DNA of 64,000 nt from JAGOGN01 sp036652735 (GTDB lineage: Bacteria; Bacillota; Clostridia; Lachnospirales; Lachnospiraceae): contig JAVVVI010000004.1 in NCBI GenBank assembly GCA_036652735.1, positions 1-64,000 on the forward strand, written 5' to 3'. Below are positions 43,882 to 53,137 of this stretch, one piece after another (position 1 is the stretch's first letter; the number at the start of each line of letters is the position of its first letter). The position numbers were made by a program, and so were the translations under genes. The notes below the pieces were generated by a model. It was not told the origin of the DNA, did no database searches, and worked only from the letters and a program-made list of their open reading frames with translations.

Positions 43882-45237
43882 ATGGAGACAACAAAAAAAG
43901 TATCATTAACACAGGGACCAATTTGGAAGGGACTGCTATATTTTGCATTTCCGCTGTTTTTGGGAAATCTATTCCAACAACTGTATAATACCGTGGATTC
44001 TTTGATTGTAGGGAACCTAATTGGAAGTGACGCATTGGCAGCAGTGAGTTCATCCGGCTCCGTTATCTTTTTGTTAGTTGGATTTTTTAATGGAATCGCT
44101 GTTGGTTCCGGTGTTATTATCTCCAAACATTTTGGAGCAAAGGAATATGATAAGGTTCAGAAGGCGATTCACACAAATCTTGCATTTGGAATTGTATCCG
44201 GAATTCTTCTAACTATTATAGGAGTTGTCTTAACACCACAAATACTTCGCTGGATGGGGACACCACCATCGGTACTTCCCAACTCTATTATTTATTTCCG
44301 TATTTATTTTATGGGTGCATTGGCACTGGTTCTTTACAATACATTAACGGGAACGTTACAGGCAGTTGGTGACAGCAGACATCCCTTGTATTATCTTATT
44401 GTATCATCGATTTTAAATGTAGTGCTGGACTTATTGTTTATTGGAGTATTTCATTTTGGCGTAGGATCTGCGGCATTGGCAACGGTAATTTCTCAGGCAC
44501 TGAGTGTGGTCTTATGTTTATACCGGCTGATGCATTATGATACCCCATATAAAGTGTCACTAAAGAAGATTCGATTTGATACAAAAATATTAAAACAAAT
44601 AATAGAACTTGGTCTTCCGGCAGGAGGACAGAATTCCATTATTTCGATTGCAAATATTGTTGTTCAGTCCAATATAAATGCGTTTGGTGTAACGGCAGTT
44701 GCCGGTTGTGGAGCCTATTCAAAACTGGATGGGTTTGGATTTTTACCAATCACATGTTTTGCAATGGCATTGACAACCTTTATTGGCCAGAACTTAGGCG
44801 CAAGGAATTTCAAACGTGCAAAAAAAGGTGCAGTTTATGGGATTTTTTGTTCCATTATATTAGCAGAAATTGTTGGGATTGTAATGCGAATCTTTGCACC
44901 TCATTTAATTGCGGCATTTAACAACGATCCGTCCGTAGTTGCATATGGGGTACAGCAGGTGCAAACCATTACGCTTTTTTACTTCTTATTGGCATTTTCC
45001 CACTGTGCAGCAGGTATTCTAAGAGGGGCGGGAAAATCAATTATACCAATGTTAGTTATGCTGATTTGTTGGTGCGTGATACGAGTCACCTATATTACCA
45101 TTACCGTGCATTTCATACCAAAGATTCAGGTTATTTTCTGGGCTTATCCAATTACCTGGACCTTAAGCACCATTTTATTCATTGTATATTTGGTGAAAGC
45201 GGACTGGGTGCACAGCTTTGAAAAAAAGAAAATATAA
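43882..45237 (+). CDS. MATE-family efflux transporter
   Basis: A 451-residue antiporter with 12 predicted membrane segments. The family start region (GPIWKGLLYFAFPLFLGNLFQQLYNTVDSLIVGNLIGSDALAAV) and the mirrored second half (GLPAGGQNSIISIANIVVQ, GQNLGARNFKRAKKG) are clear. It would export cationic drugs or metabolites using a sodium or proton gradient. It starts two bases after the small membrane protein and ends the collinear run that begins with oppA. Confidence 0.93.
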   Translation: METTKKVSLTQGPIWKGLLYFAFPLFLGNLFQQLYNTVDSLIVGNLIGSDALAAVSSSGSVIFLLVGFFNGIAVGSGVIISKHFGAKEYDKVQKAIHTNLAFGIVSGILLTIIGVVLTPQILRWMGTPPSVLPNSIIYFRIYFMGALALVLYNTLTGTLQAVGDSRHPLYYLIVSSILNVVLDLLFIGVFHFGVGSAALATVISQALSVVLCLYRLMHYDTPYKVSLKKIRFDTKILKQIIELGLPAGGQNSIISIANIVVQSNINAFGVTAVAGCGAYSKLDGFGFLPITCFAMALTTFIGQNLGARNFKRAKKGAVYGIFCSIILAEIVGIVMRIFAPHLIAAFNNDPSVVAYGVQQVQTITLFYFLLAFSHCAAGILRGAGKSIIPMLVMLICWCVIRVTYITITVHFIPKIQVIFWAYPITWTLSTILFIVYLVKADWVHSFEKKKI

Positions 45238-45247
45238 GAGGCTGCGG

Positions 45248-45276
45248 TTGACAAAAAGCAACAAATGATATAAGGT
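45248..45276 (+). promoter_or_regulatory. Promoter of the TPP-riboswitch operon
   Basis: A consensus TTGACA (45248-45253) lies about 30 bases before the aptamer. The -10 is less clear: TATAAG (45269-45274, 15-base spacer) or TAAGGT (45271-45276, 17-base spacer). Confidence 0.6.
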
Positions 45277-45279
45277 AAT

Positions 45280-45370
45280 ACATGTAAATCGGGGGAGCCA
45301 TGGGCTGAGAAAACCAAGCGGTTTGACCCTTTTACCTGATCCGGATAATGCCGGCGTAGGGAGATTGTGT
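45280..45370 (+). promoter_or_regulatory. TPP (thiamine pyrophosphate) riboswitch
   Basis: The conserved THI-element blocks appear in order: GGGGAGCC, GGCTGAGA, a variable hairpin (AACCAAGCGGTT), GACCC, ACCTGATC, GGATAATGCCGGCGTAGGGA, closed by a short P1 stem (AATC/GATT). It precedes a thiamine-precursor transporter and a terminator hairpin, so binding of TPP should stop transcription. Confidence 0.97.
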
Positions 45371-45387
45371 TATCTTTAGACAATCAG

Positions 45388-45418
45388 AATTTCTGCGATA
45401 CCGCAGAAATTTTTTTGC
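45388..45418 (+). terminator. Riboswitch expression-platform terminator
   Basis: A ten-base-pair stem (AATTTCTGCG with CGCAGAAATT, loop ATAC) followed by seven or more T residues lies 17 bases after the TPP aptamer. It would be the off-state terminator; the antiterminator is not obvious by eye. Confidence 0.9.
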
Positions 45419-45465
45419 TTAAATGAGAGCAGTTCTTCTGAAAAACAAAAAAGGAGGAGAAAATT

Positions 45466-45762
45466 ATGAATGCAAGTGTAGCAATTCAAACATTGCCAGA
45501 GGCAAAAAATGAGGATGAATTAATTCGTATTGTGGATGAGGTAATTGCCTATATTAAGAGTACCGGATTAAACTGTTCCGTAGGTCCTTTCGAAACGACC
45601 ATTGAAGGAGACTATGATGAACTGATGGATATTGTAAAAGAATGCCAGCATATAGCAGTTCGGGCAGGGGCACCTTTTGTGTCGGCTTATATTAAGGTTG
45701 TATATAAACCTGAAGGAGACGTTTTAACAATTGAAAAAAAGATTACAAAACACCACGAATAA
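45466..45762 (+). CDS. Thiamine-binding protein, MTH1187/YkoF-like
   Basis: A 98-residue soluble protein of the small ferredoxin-like thiamine-binding family (PF01910 type). It starts MNASVAIQTLPEAKNEDELIRIVDEVIAYIKSTGLN and has the second half PFETTIEGDYDELMDIVKECQH typical of that fold. It is the first gene after the TPP riboswitch and precedes the ABC transporter. It may bind thiamine or the pyrimidine precursor in the cytoplasm. AAAGGAGGAG precedes the ATG. Confidence 0.85.
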   Translation: MNASVAIQTLPEAKNEDELIRIVDEVIAYIKSTGLNCSVGPFETTIEGDYDELMDIVKECQHIAVRAGAPFVSAYIKVVYKPEGDVLTIEKKITKHHE

Positions 45763-46522
45763 ACTGATTCCCATTGGAGTGATTCTTGTTCTTTTACTGA
45801 TTTGGCAATTGATTTCTTTTATTGGATGGATACCAAACTATATGCTGCCATCACCCATGAATGTGATGAAGGCCTTCCTTTCTGATGTCCCGCTTCTGAT
45901 GGAGCATACCCGTGTCACATTATCAGAGGCTTCTTTGGGGCTTCTTATGGGAGTCTTTTTAGGGTTTGGGGTATCGGTTCTAATGGATCATTTTCCAATT
46001 GTTTATAAGGGAATCTATCCTCTTGTAGTGATTACGCAGACAATACCAACCATTGCTATAGCACCATTATTAGTATTATGGATGGGATATGGCATGGCAC
46101 CTAAGGTCATGCTTGTAGTGATTACCACCTTTTTCCCAATTACAGTTGGACTTTTGGATGGATTCAAGTCGGCAGATTCAGATATGATTGACTTACTTCG
46201 TTCCATGGGGGCAGGAAAGCTGCAGATTTTTCGCTATATTAAACTACCGGGTTCCATGACCAGCTTCTTTTCGGGATTACGGGTCTCGGCAGCATATTCC
46301 GTTGTTGGTGCTGTGATTTCAGAATGGCTGGGTGGATTTTCCGGTTTAGGGGTATATATGGTGCGAGTCAAAAAATCCTATTCGTTTGATAAGATGTTTG
46401 CGGTGATTTTTTTAATTTCAATTATCAGCTTGATTTTAATGAAGCTGGTGGATGTGATACAAAAGGCTTGTATGCCTTGGGAACGTATAAATAAAAAAGA
46501 AAGAGAAAAGGTAAATTTGTAA
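45731..46522 (+). CDS. ABC permease for thiamine precursor, ThiX-like
   Basis: A 263-residue BPD-type permease with about six membrane segments and an EAA-like loop (LLRSMGAGKLQIFRYIKLPGSM). Related to SsuC/TauC but placed by context (riboswitch, NMT1-type binding protein) with the HMP transporter ThiXYZ. The TTG start lies inside the previous gene (32-base overlap) with AAGGAGA upstream. It ends in a TAATG junction with the binding-protein gene. Confidence 0.87.
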   Translation: MKKRLQNTTNKLIPIGVILVLLLIWQLISFIGWIPNYMLPSPMNVMKAFLSDVPLLMEHTRVTLSEASLGLLMGVFLGFGVSVLMDHFPIVYKGIYPLVVITQTIPTIAIAPLLVLWMGYGMAPKVMLVVITTFFPITVGLLDGFKSADSDMIDLLRSMGAGKLQIFRYIKLPGSMTSFFSGLRVSAAYSVVGAVISEWLGGFSGLGVYMVRVKKSYSFDKMFAVIFLISIISLILMKLVDVIQKACMPWERINKKEREKVNL

Positions 46523-47520
46523 TGAAAAAGAGAGTACTATCTATCGTCATGGTAGTGGCACTGCTATTAACTATGACAGCATGTGGAGATAAAAAGACAG
46601 AAAATAAGGAAGCGAACAAATTAAAGGACATAACAATTGTATTGGACTGGACCCCGAACACCAATCATACAGGACTCTATGCGGCATTGGAAAATGGGTA
46701 TTACAAGGAAGCCGGTCTGAATGTATCCATTGTGCAGCCACCGGAAGATGGAGCAAGTGTATTGGTAGCTTCAGGAAAAGCACAGTTTGGTATTGATTTT
46801 CAAGATTACTTAACACCGGCATTTTCCAAAGACAGTCCATTGCCTATTACGGCTGTGGCAGCAATTATACAACACAATACCTCGGGAATTATATCCATGA
46901 AAGGAAGAGGAATCACAAGTCCAAAAGGAATGTGCGGAAAGACGTATGCTACCTGGGATTTGGAGACTGAAAAAGCAATGCTTAAGTACCTTGTGGAAAA
47001 AGATGGTGGAAAATTTGAGGATGTAAAGCTTGTTCCAAGCACAGTAACAGATGTAATCAGTGCAATTCAGACGGATATTGATTGTGTGTGGGTTTACTAT
47101 GCATGGGATGGAATTGCAACAAAAGTGGCCGGAGTAGATACGGATTTCTTTAATTTTGCCGATTATGACAAAGCATTGGATTATTACAGTCCGGTTATTG
47201 TAGCAAATAATGAGTTCTTAAAGAACAATCCAAAAGAGGCGAAGGCATTCCTTGCAGCAACAAAAAAGGGATATGAATTTGCAATGGAACATCCGGAAGA
47301 TGCAGCGGACATATTATGTAAAGCAGCACCGGAACTTGATAAAAAAATTGTAACAGAGAGCCAGAAATGGTTAGTAGACCAGTATCAGGCAGATGCAGAA
47401 TCATGGGGTGTATTCCAGGGTCAGCGCTGGGATGCTTTTTATGAATGGTTGTTTGAAAATGGAGTAATCAAAGAAGCAATTCCAAAAGGAACAGGATACA
47501 GCAACGACTATATTCAATAA
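46522..47520 (+). CDS. Thiamine-precursor binding lipoprotein, NMT1/THI5-like
   Basis: A 332-residue lipoprotein with lipobox MTAC (Cys21). The mature part begins ITIVLDWTPNTNHTGLYAALENGYYKEAGLNV, the hallmark of NMT1/THI5-like binding proteins, here ThiY-type for hydroxymethylpyrimidine or a breakdown product. DIDCVWVYYAWDG is typical of the substrate-proximal region. Control by a TPP riboswitch supports the substrate. The start overlaps the permease stop. Confidence 0.9.
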   Translation: MKKRVLSIVMVVALLLTMTACGDKKTENKEANKLKDITIVLDWTPNTNHTGLYAALENGYYKEAGLNVSIVQPPEDGASVLVASGKAQFGIDFQDYLTPAFSKDSPLPITAVAAIIQHNTSGIISMKGRGITSPKGMCGKTYATWDLETEKAMLKYLVEKDGGKFEDVKLVPSTVTDVISAIQTDIDCVWVYYAWDGIATKVAGVDTDFFNFADYDKALDYYSPVIVANNEFLKNNPKEAKAFLAATKKGYEFAMEHPEDAADILCKAAPELDKKIVTESQKWLVDQYQADAESWGVFQGQRWDAFYEWLFENGVIKEAIPKGTGYSNDYIQ

Positions 47521-47533
47521 GGAGTGAATGGGA

Positions 47534-48271
47534 ATGGCACTGTTAGAAGCAAAAAATATCTCACAAATATATGAAACAGATAAAATCATTGAAGATATTT
47601 CGATTCAATTGAATCCAGGAGAAATTATATGCCTTATTGGTTCCAGCGGTGTGGGAAAAACAACTCTTTTTCATATACTATCGGGATTAAATCTGCCTAC
47701 AGAAGGGAAGGTTACTCTGGAAGGAGAAGACATTACCGGTAAGGCAGGAAGGATCAGCTATATGCTTCAAAAAGACATGCTAATTCCCTATCTCTCTATT
47801 GAAGACAATATTTCGCTGCCTCTTCGTATTAATGGACAGAAGAAAAAGAGCGCAAGAGAACAGGTACAGAAGTATTTCCCCCAATTTGGATTATCCGGAA
47901 CTCAAAAAAAATATCCTTCACAGTTATCCGGTGGAATGCGTCAGAGAGCAGCATTTTTAAGAACCTATATGTTTTCCCAAAAGGTGGCACTTTTGGATGA
48001 ACCATTTTCAGCATTGGATGCTATTACAAAAAGAGAAATGCACAAATGGTACTTAGAGGTTATGGAAGAAATCCGATTGTCAACGATTTTTATCTCCCAC
48101 GATATTGATGAGGCAATTCTCTTATCGGACCGGATTTATATTATGTCAGGAAAACCGGGAAGAATCAGGAAAGAACTCATCATTGAGCGAACAGGACCGA
48201 AGGAAGAAGCCTTTGCCATGACCGGAGAATTTTTGAATTATAAAAAGGAGATTTTAAGTTATCTTCAATAA
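47534..48271 (+). CDS. ABC ATPase for thiamine precursor, ThiZ-like
   Basis: A 245-residue ATPase of the nitrate/taurine/HMP subfamily. Walker A is GSSGVGKTT, the signature LSGGMRQRAAFLRT, Walker B ALLDEPFSALD, and the switch His is in ISHDIDEA. A start two codons upstream is possible; AAGGAG is better spaced for this ATG. It completes the importer; no thiamine biosynthesis enzyme gene follows. Confidence 0.92.
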   Translation: MALLEAKNISQIYETDKIIEDISIQLNPGEIICLIGSSGVGKTTLFHILSGLNLPTEGKVTLEGEDITGKAGRISYMLQKDMLIPYLSIEDNISLPLRINGQKKKSAREQVQKYFPQFGLSGTQKKYPSQLSGGMRQRAAFLRTYMFSQKVALLDEPFSALDAITKREMHKWYLEVMEEIRLSTIFISHDIDEAILLSDRIYIMSGKPGRIRKELIIERTGPKEEAFAMTGEFLNYKKEILSYLQ

Positions 48272-48313
48272 CGTTACAGTCTGGATACAAAGATAAAATA
48301 AAAGGCGGAAAGA

Positions 48314-49078
48314 ATGAAGAATCTAAGACTACAGCTATGGGAAGTAGTATATCCCATTATAATTTACTGGATTGTATTTTTTTTGGCAGGGCTTATCGTT
48401 CAAAATTTATTTCAGTTTGGAGATAAGGACTACATGATCATGCAATCGATGATTGAACTTGCCTGTATTCCGGTGGTTGCTTATTTTTATAAAATGACGC
48501 AAAAACCTCCAAAAAGGAAAGCACATAATAGAATACCGGAAGCTGCTGCAGTGATTGCGGCAGTATGCTTTAGTGTGGCAATTAATAATTTTATTGCGTT
48601 AACACCATTAAAAGAACTTTCCGGAGAATTTCAGGAAATCAATACATTGTTTTATAGTGGGACGTTGTTCGTTGAGATACTCGCAGCCGGAATTTTAGCC
48701 CCTATAACGGAAGAATTATTGTTTCGTGGGGTGGTACAGGGAAGAATAAGAATGGTATGGGGAGGCAGGATTGGAATTATTGCTTCTTCACTCATTTTTG
48801 GAATTACGCATTTTAACATTGTGCAATGCATTTATGGAACTTTGCTTGGAATCATTTTTGCAATCATAGTGGAGTCTACCGGGAAAGTGAGAATCGCAGT
48901 ATTCTGTCATATGGCAGCAAATGTGGTGGCAATTATTACCAGTGAAACAAAGATTGCCCAGTGGGTATTTTCCAACATCATACCGAATATAATCATCACA
49001 GTGGGATTAACCGTAATTGGAAGCATTCTGCTTGCAATTTGTATAAAATCCACCGGAAAATCAGAGACACAAGAATAG
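48314..49078 (+). CDS. CPBP-family intramembrane metalloprotease
   Basis: A 254-residue membrane protein with about seven to eight segments. The ABI/CAAX protease motifs are intact: PITEELLFRGVVQGR (Glu-Glu-x3-Arg), FGITHFNIVQ (His), and the final CHMAANVVAI (His-x3-Asn). Members act in prenyl-protein processing, bacteriocin immunity or unknown cleavage. It stands between the thiamine transporter and a HAD gene with no clear link to either. Confidence 0.88.
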   Translation: MKNLRLQLWEVVYPIIIYWIVFFLAGLIVQNLFQFGDKDYMIMQSMIELACIPVVAYFYKMTQKPPKRKAHNRIPEAAAVIAAVCFSVAINNFIALTPLKELSGEFQEINTLFYSGTLFVEILAAGILAPITEELLFRGVVQGRIRMVWGGRIGIIASSLIFGITHFNIVQCIYGTLLGIIFAIIVESTGKVRIAVFCHMAANVVAIITSETKIAQWVFSNIIPNIIITVGLTVIGSILLAICIKSTGKSETQE

Positions 49079-49104
49079 AACATAAGAGACAGAGGAAGAG
49101 GCGG

Positions 49105-49887
49105 ATGAAGAAAGCAGTATTTTTTGATATTGATGGAACGATTTGGGATCTGCAATTTAAAATACCGGACAGTACCAGAGAAGCCATTAAAAGTTTGAAA
49201 GAAAAAGGGCATGATTGTTTTTTATGTACAGGAAGAACCAGAGATTATGTCAGAAATGAAGAGTTATTGTCATTGGGATTTTCCGGAATTGTAGCAGGAT
49301 GTGGAACGTATGTAGAATATTTGGAAGAGGAATTATTTTATCAGTGTATCCCCAATGATTTACTTAGAAAGACGGTACATCTGCTGACACAATTTCGGGT
49401 TCCAACTATTTTGGAGGGACGCAGGAATCATTTTCTGAATATGGAAGAATTTGCAGAGGATCCATATTTAAAAGTAATGGAAAAGGAACTTGGAGATCAT
49501 ATTCTGCCGATTCAGGGGAATGAAGATAAATGGGAAGCCAGTAAACTGACCATTGAAATTGCAGGAATTCCAAAAGCAGAGGTATTTCCACAGCTAGAAC
49601 CGAACTATACCATTATCTGTCATGGGGATTATTATGCGGAACTGGTACCAAAGGGAATGAATAAAGCAGCCGGAATTAAGAGAACCTGTGAGTTATTGGA
49701 TATTCCATGGGAAAATACGTATGCGTTTGGTGACAGTGCCAATGACTTGGAGATGCTTCAATATGTAAACTATGGAATTGCAATGGGAAATGGAACAAAA
49801 GAAGCGAAAGAGGCAGCGGACTATGTGACCACAGATATCCACCGGGACGGAATAAAAAATGGGCTCTTGCATTATGGATTAATTTAA
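49105..49887 (+). CDS. Cof-type HAD phosphatase
   Basis: A 260-residue HAD-superfamily class IIB hydrolase. Motif I FFDIDGTIWD is at the N-terminus, motif II is CTGRTRDYV, the lysine motif is GMNKAAGIKRTCELLDI, and motif IV is FGDSANDLEML. The substrate is probably a sugar phosphate, but this cannot be read from the sequence. A longer frame begins inside the CPBP gene; GAGGAAGAGG is positioned for this ATG. Confidence 0.9.
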   Translation: MKKAVFFDIDGTIWDLQFKIPDSTREAIKSLKEKGHDCFLCTGRTRDYVRNEELLSLGFSGIVAGCGTYVEYLEEELFYQCIPNDLLRKTVHLLTQFRVPTILEGRRNHFLNMEEFAEDPYLKVMEKELGDHILPIQGNEDKWEASKLTIEIAGIPKAEVFPQLEPNYTIICHGDYYAELVPKGMNKAAGIKRTCELLDIPWENTYAFGDSANDLEMLQYVNYGIAMGNGTKEAKEAADYVTTDIHRDGIKNGLLHYGLI

Positions 49888-49991
49888 TTATAAAAAAAGT
49901 ATTAAATAACTAAAAGTGAAAAAACGAGAGATAACATAAGATAACAAGAGAATACAAGAGGAAACAACAAGAAATTAACAGTATTATCCAG

Positions 49992-50020
49992 TTGCACAAT
50001 TATCTCAAAGAAATTATGAT
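49992..50020 (+). promoter_or_regulatory. groESL promoter
   Basis: TTGCAC (49992-49997) and TATGAT (50015-50020) are 17 bases apart, just upstream of the CIRCE element, in the standard arrangement for HrcA control. Confidence 0.8.
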
Positions 50021-50031
50021 AGATTCATTGA

Positions 50032-50058
50032 TTAGCACTCGACACGAAAGAGTGCTAA
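50032..50058 (+). promoter_or_regulatory. CIRCE operator (HrcA binding site)
   Basis: The exact inverted repeat TTAGCACTC, nine bases, GAGTGCTAA lies 25 bases before groES. It is a perfect match to the CIRCE consensus, so the chaperonin operon should be repressed by HrcA and induced by heat. hrcA is not in the window. Confidence 0.98.
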
Positions 50059-50083
50059 CAAACCAATAAAGGAGGAAATTCAT

Positions 50084-50368
50084 ATGAAATTAGTACCATT
50101 AGGAGACAGAGTTGTATTGAAACAGTTAGTAGCAGAAGAAACTACAAAATCCGGCATTGTATTGCCTGGACAAAATAAAGAGAAGCCCCAGCAGGCAGAA
50201 GTAATTGCTGTAGGACCGGGAGGAATTGTGGACGGAAAAGAAGTTACCATGCAGGTGAAGGCAGGGAATAAAGTTATTTATTCCAAATATGCAGGTACAG
50301 AAGTAGAAATGGAAGATGTAGAATATATCATTGTAAAACAGAGTGATATTCTTGCGGTAATTGAATAA
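50084..50368 (+). CDS. groS: Co-chaperonin GroES
   Basis: A 94-residue Hsp10. It begins MKLVPLGDRVVLKQ, has a mobile loop (EETTKSGIVLPGQNKEKPQQAEV) and ends IIVKQSDILAVIE. Ribosome binding site AAAGGAGG. groEL follows after 34 bases, and a CIRCE element precedes it. Confidence 0.98.
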   Translation: MKLVPLGDRVVLKQLVAEETTKSGIVLPGQNKEKPQQAEVIAVGPGGIVDGKEVTMQVKAGNKVIYSKYAGTEVEMEDVEYIIVKQSDILAVIE

Positions 50369-50402
50369 TTAAATTTTATGGAGCGATCAAGGAGGAACGA
50401 TC

Positions 50403-52025
50403 ATGGCAAAGGAATTAAAATATGGATCGGATGCTAGGAAAGCATTACAGGTTGGTGTAGACAAATTAGCAGATACTGTTTGTGTTACATTAGGGCCAAA
50501 AGGAAGAAACGTAGTATTAGATAAGTCATATGGTGCACCATTAATTACAAATGATGGGGTAACGATTGCAAAAGAGATTGAATTAGAAGATGTATTTGAG
50601 AATATGGGAGCACAGTTGGTAAAAGAAGTAGCAACCAAGACAAATGATGTAGCAGGAGATGGAACTACAACCGCTACGGTGCTTGCACAGGCAATGATTA
50701 AAGAAGGAATGAAGAACCTGGAAGCCGGAGCAAATCCAATTGTACTTCGTAAGGGAATGAAGAAGGCAACCGATAAGGCAGTAGAAGCATTAGTTGCAAT
50801 GAGTGCAAAAGTAAATGGCAAGGCAAATATTGCACAGGTTGCATCTATTTCAGCCGGAGATGAAGAAATTGGCAATATGGTTGCAGATGCTATGGAAAAA
50901 GTATCCAACGATGGTGTCATTACAATAGAAGAATCCAAGACAATGCTGACAGAACTGGATTTAGTAGAAGGAATGCAATTTGACAGAGGATATATATCCG
51001 CTTATATGTCAACCGACATGGAAAAAATGGAAGCCGTATTGGATGATCCTTACATTTTAATTACGGATAAGAAAATCAGTAATATTCAGGAAATTTTACC
51101 GATTCTTGAACAGATTGTACAGTCCGGTAAGAAACTGTTAATTATTGCAGAAGATATTGAAGGGGAAGCATTAACCACCCTGATTGTGAATAAACTTCGT
51201 GGAACATTCACTGTAGTTGGAGTTAAGGCACCGGGATATGGTGACAGAAGAAAAGCAATGTTAGAAGATATCGCAATTTTAACAGGTGGAAGCGTTATTT
51301 CCGAAGAATTGGGAAATGATTTAAAAGAAACTACTTTAGAGATGCTAGGACGAGCAAAATCAGTTAAGATTCAAAAAGAAAATACAGTCATTGTGGATGG
51401 AGAAGGAACAAAAGAAGCAATTCAGGGAAGAATTAATCAGATCAAGGCTCAGATTAATGAAACAACATCAGAATTTGACCGTGAAAAACTTCAGGAACGC
51501 CTTGCCAAGTTATCAGGAGGAGTTGCAGTAATCCGTGTAGGAGCAGCAACAGAAACTGAGATGAAAGAATGTAAGCTCAGAATGGAAGATGCATTAAATG
51601 CCACAAGAGCTGCTGTAGAAGAAGGTATTATTGCCGGCGGCGGATCTGCATACATTCATGTAGCAAAAGAAGTAGAAAAATTTGCTGATTCACTGGAAGG
51701 TGATGAGAGAACCGGTGCAAGAGTTGTATTAAAAGCATTGGAAGCTCCATTATTCTATATTGCAGCAAATGCAGGCTTAGAAGGAAGTGTTATTATTAAC
51801 AATGTAAAAGAATCCGAAGTAGGAATGGGATTTGATGCCTATAAGGAAGAATATGTTAATATGGTTACAGCCGGAATTCTTGACCCTGTAAAAGTAACCA
51901 GAAGTGCACTTCAAAATGCAACAAGTGTAGCAGCAACACTTCTTACTACAGAATCTGTAGTTGCAAATATTAAAGAAGAAGTACCGGCTATGCCAGCAGG
52001 TGGTGGAATGGGCGGAATGATGTAA
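50403..52025 (+). CDS. groL: Chaperonin GroEL
   Basis: A 540-residue Hsp60. The ATP site motifs GPKGRNVVLD, DGVTIAKEIELED and AGDGTTTATVLAQ are present, as is the C-terminal Gly-Met tail (GGGMGGMM). Length is standard. It is co-transcribed with groES and ends before a terminator. Confidence 0.98.
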   Translation: MAKELKYGSDARKALQVGVDKLADTVCVTLGPKGRNVVLDKSYGAPLITNDGVTIAKEIELEDVFENMGAQLVKEVATKTNDVAGDGTTTATVLAQAMIKEGMKNLEAGANPIVLRKGMKKATDKAVEALVAMSAKVNGKANIAQVASISAGDEEIGNMVADAMEKVSNDGVITIEESKTMLTELDLVEGMQFDRGYISAYMSTDMEKMEAVLDDPYILITDKKISNIQEILPILEQIVQSGKKLLIIAEDIEGEALTTLIVNKLRGTFTVVGVKAPGYGDRRKAMLEDIAILTGGSVISEELGNDLKETTLEMLGRAKSVKIQKENTVIVDGEGTKEAIQGRINQIKAQINETTSEFDREKLQERLAKLSGGVAVIRVGAATETEMKECKLRMEDALNATRAAVEEGIIAGGGSAYIHVAKEVEKFADSLEGDERTGARVVLKALEAPLFYIAANAGLEGSVIINNVKESEVGMGFDAYKEEYVNMVTAGILDPVKVTRSALQNATSVAATLLTTESVVANIKEEVPAMPAGGGMGGMM

Positions 52026-52050
52026 GCGTCGTCTTTCAGAATTATATAAG

Positions 52051-52096
52051 AAAAAACCGTCATGGAGATTTTAAAAATCAAAATGGTGGTTTTTTC
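52051..52096 (+). terminator. Terminator after groEL
   Basis: An A-rich stem AAAAAACCGTCAT pairs (with G-U pairs) with ATGGTGGTTTTTT, 25 bases after the groEL stop, giving a T-tract terminator. Confidence 0.82.
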
Positions 52097-52108
52097 CATT
52101 TTTATACA

Positions 52109-52137
52109 TTGTGTATCAAACCCAATTATGGTACAAT
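52109..52137 (+). promoter_or_regulatory. Promoter upstream of degV-family gene
   Basis: TTGTGT (52109-52114) and TACAAT (52132-52137) are 17 bases apart, about 33 bases before the start codon. The -35 is only a partial match. Confidence 0.5.
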
Positions 52138-52170
52138 TGTTAGGTAACACAAGAGCGGAGGTATAATTTT

Positions 52171-53046
52171 TTGAAGAAGATAGCAATTGTAACAGACAGT
52201 AATAGTGGAATTACCCAGGCGGAAGCCAAAAAGATGGGTATTTTTGTTGTACCAATGCCCTTCTGCATAGGTGGGAACACTTTTTTTGAAGAAATTGATT
52301 TGTCACAAGATGAATTTTATAAAAAGTTAAGTGATGGTGAGGATATATCAACCTCCATGCCGGCAGTGGCAGATGTAATAGATTTATGGTCACATTTACT
52401 AAAAGAGTATGAAGAACTCATTTATATTCCAATGTCTAGTGGGTTAAGCAGCTCCTGTGATACTGCATTAATGCTTTCCCAAGACTTTGACAACCGGGTG
52501 CAGGTGGTTAATAACCAGCGGATTTCGGTTACTCAGCGTCAGTCTGTATTAGATGCAATGGGTTTAGCTCAATTGGAATTCAATGCAATGCAGATTCGTG
52601 AGAAGCTGGAAGCAGTAAAATATGAATCCAGTATTTATATTATGGTTAATAGTATGTATTATTTAAAAAAAGGTGGCAGAGTAACAGCGGCTGCGGCTGC
52701 ACTTGGAACGCTGCTTAAGATTAAACCGGTGCTTCAGATTCAAGGCGAAAAGTTGGATTTATATGCAAAAGCACGAACCATAAAACAGGCCAAGACAATC
52801 ATGATGGAAGCTATGAAACGAGATTTTGAACAGCGATTCCATAGTCCGGATGGGGATAAAATCTGTCTGGAGATGGCCTATACACATAATAAAGATGCGG
52901 CCAGGACGTTTAAAGAAGAAGTGCAGGAACTGTTTCCGAATAATGAGATTGTAATGAAGCCCTTGGCATTAAGTATCTCTTGCCACATTGGTCCCGGCGC
53001 ACTTGCAATTGCCTGTTCCAAAAAAATGGACGAATTGTCCTATTAG
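52171..53046 (+). CDS. DegV-family fatty-acid-binding protein
   Basis: A 291-residue two-domain protein of the DegV/FakB family, which holds a fatty acid for phosphorylation by FakA. The start KIAIVTDSNSGIT, the DISTSMPAV segment, the MSSGLSSSCDTA loop that meets the carboxylate, and GGRVTAAAAALGTLL are typical. The start is TTG with GCGGAGGT upstream. No FakA kinase gene is adjacent. Confidence 0.92.
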   Translation: MKKIAIVTDSNSGITQAEAKKMGIFVVPMPFCIGGNTFFEEIDLSQDEFYKKLSDGEDISTSMPAVADVIDLWSHLLKEYEELIYIPMSSGLSSSCDTALMLSQDFDNRVQVVNNQRISVTQRQSVLDAMGLAQLEFNAMQIREKLEAVKYESSIYIMVNSMYYLKKGGRVTAAAAALGTLLKIKPVLQIQGEKLDLYAKARTIKQAKTIMMEAMKRDFEQRFHSPDGDKICLEMAYTHNKDAARTFKEEVQELFPNNEIVMKPLALSISCHIGPGALAIACSKKMDELSY

Positions 53047-53062
53047 GGTATAGAACAGCCTG

Positions 53063-53088
53063 AAATAGTCGCTTAAGAGCGGCTATTT
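53063..53088 (+). other. Hairpin between degV-family gene and purA
   Basis: An 11-base-pair stem (AAATAGTCGCT with AGCGGCTATTT, loop TAAG, one G-U pair) without a T run. It may be a weak or bidirectional transcription boundary, or an element in the purA leader. Confidence 0.5.
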
Positions 53089-53137
53089 GAACGTGTATAT
53101 TAAGAGAGAAAGATTCGAATATGAGGAGGAAATCAAC

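Noticed and set aside
50387..50938. 183-residue minus-strand frame inside groEL
   Set aside because: It is antisense to groEL with low-complexity Ser/Ala/Ile content and no ribosome binding site, a typical mirror of a conserved gene.
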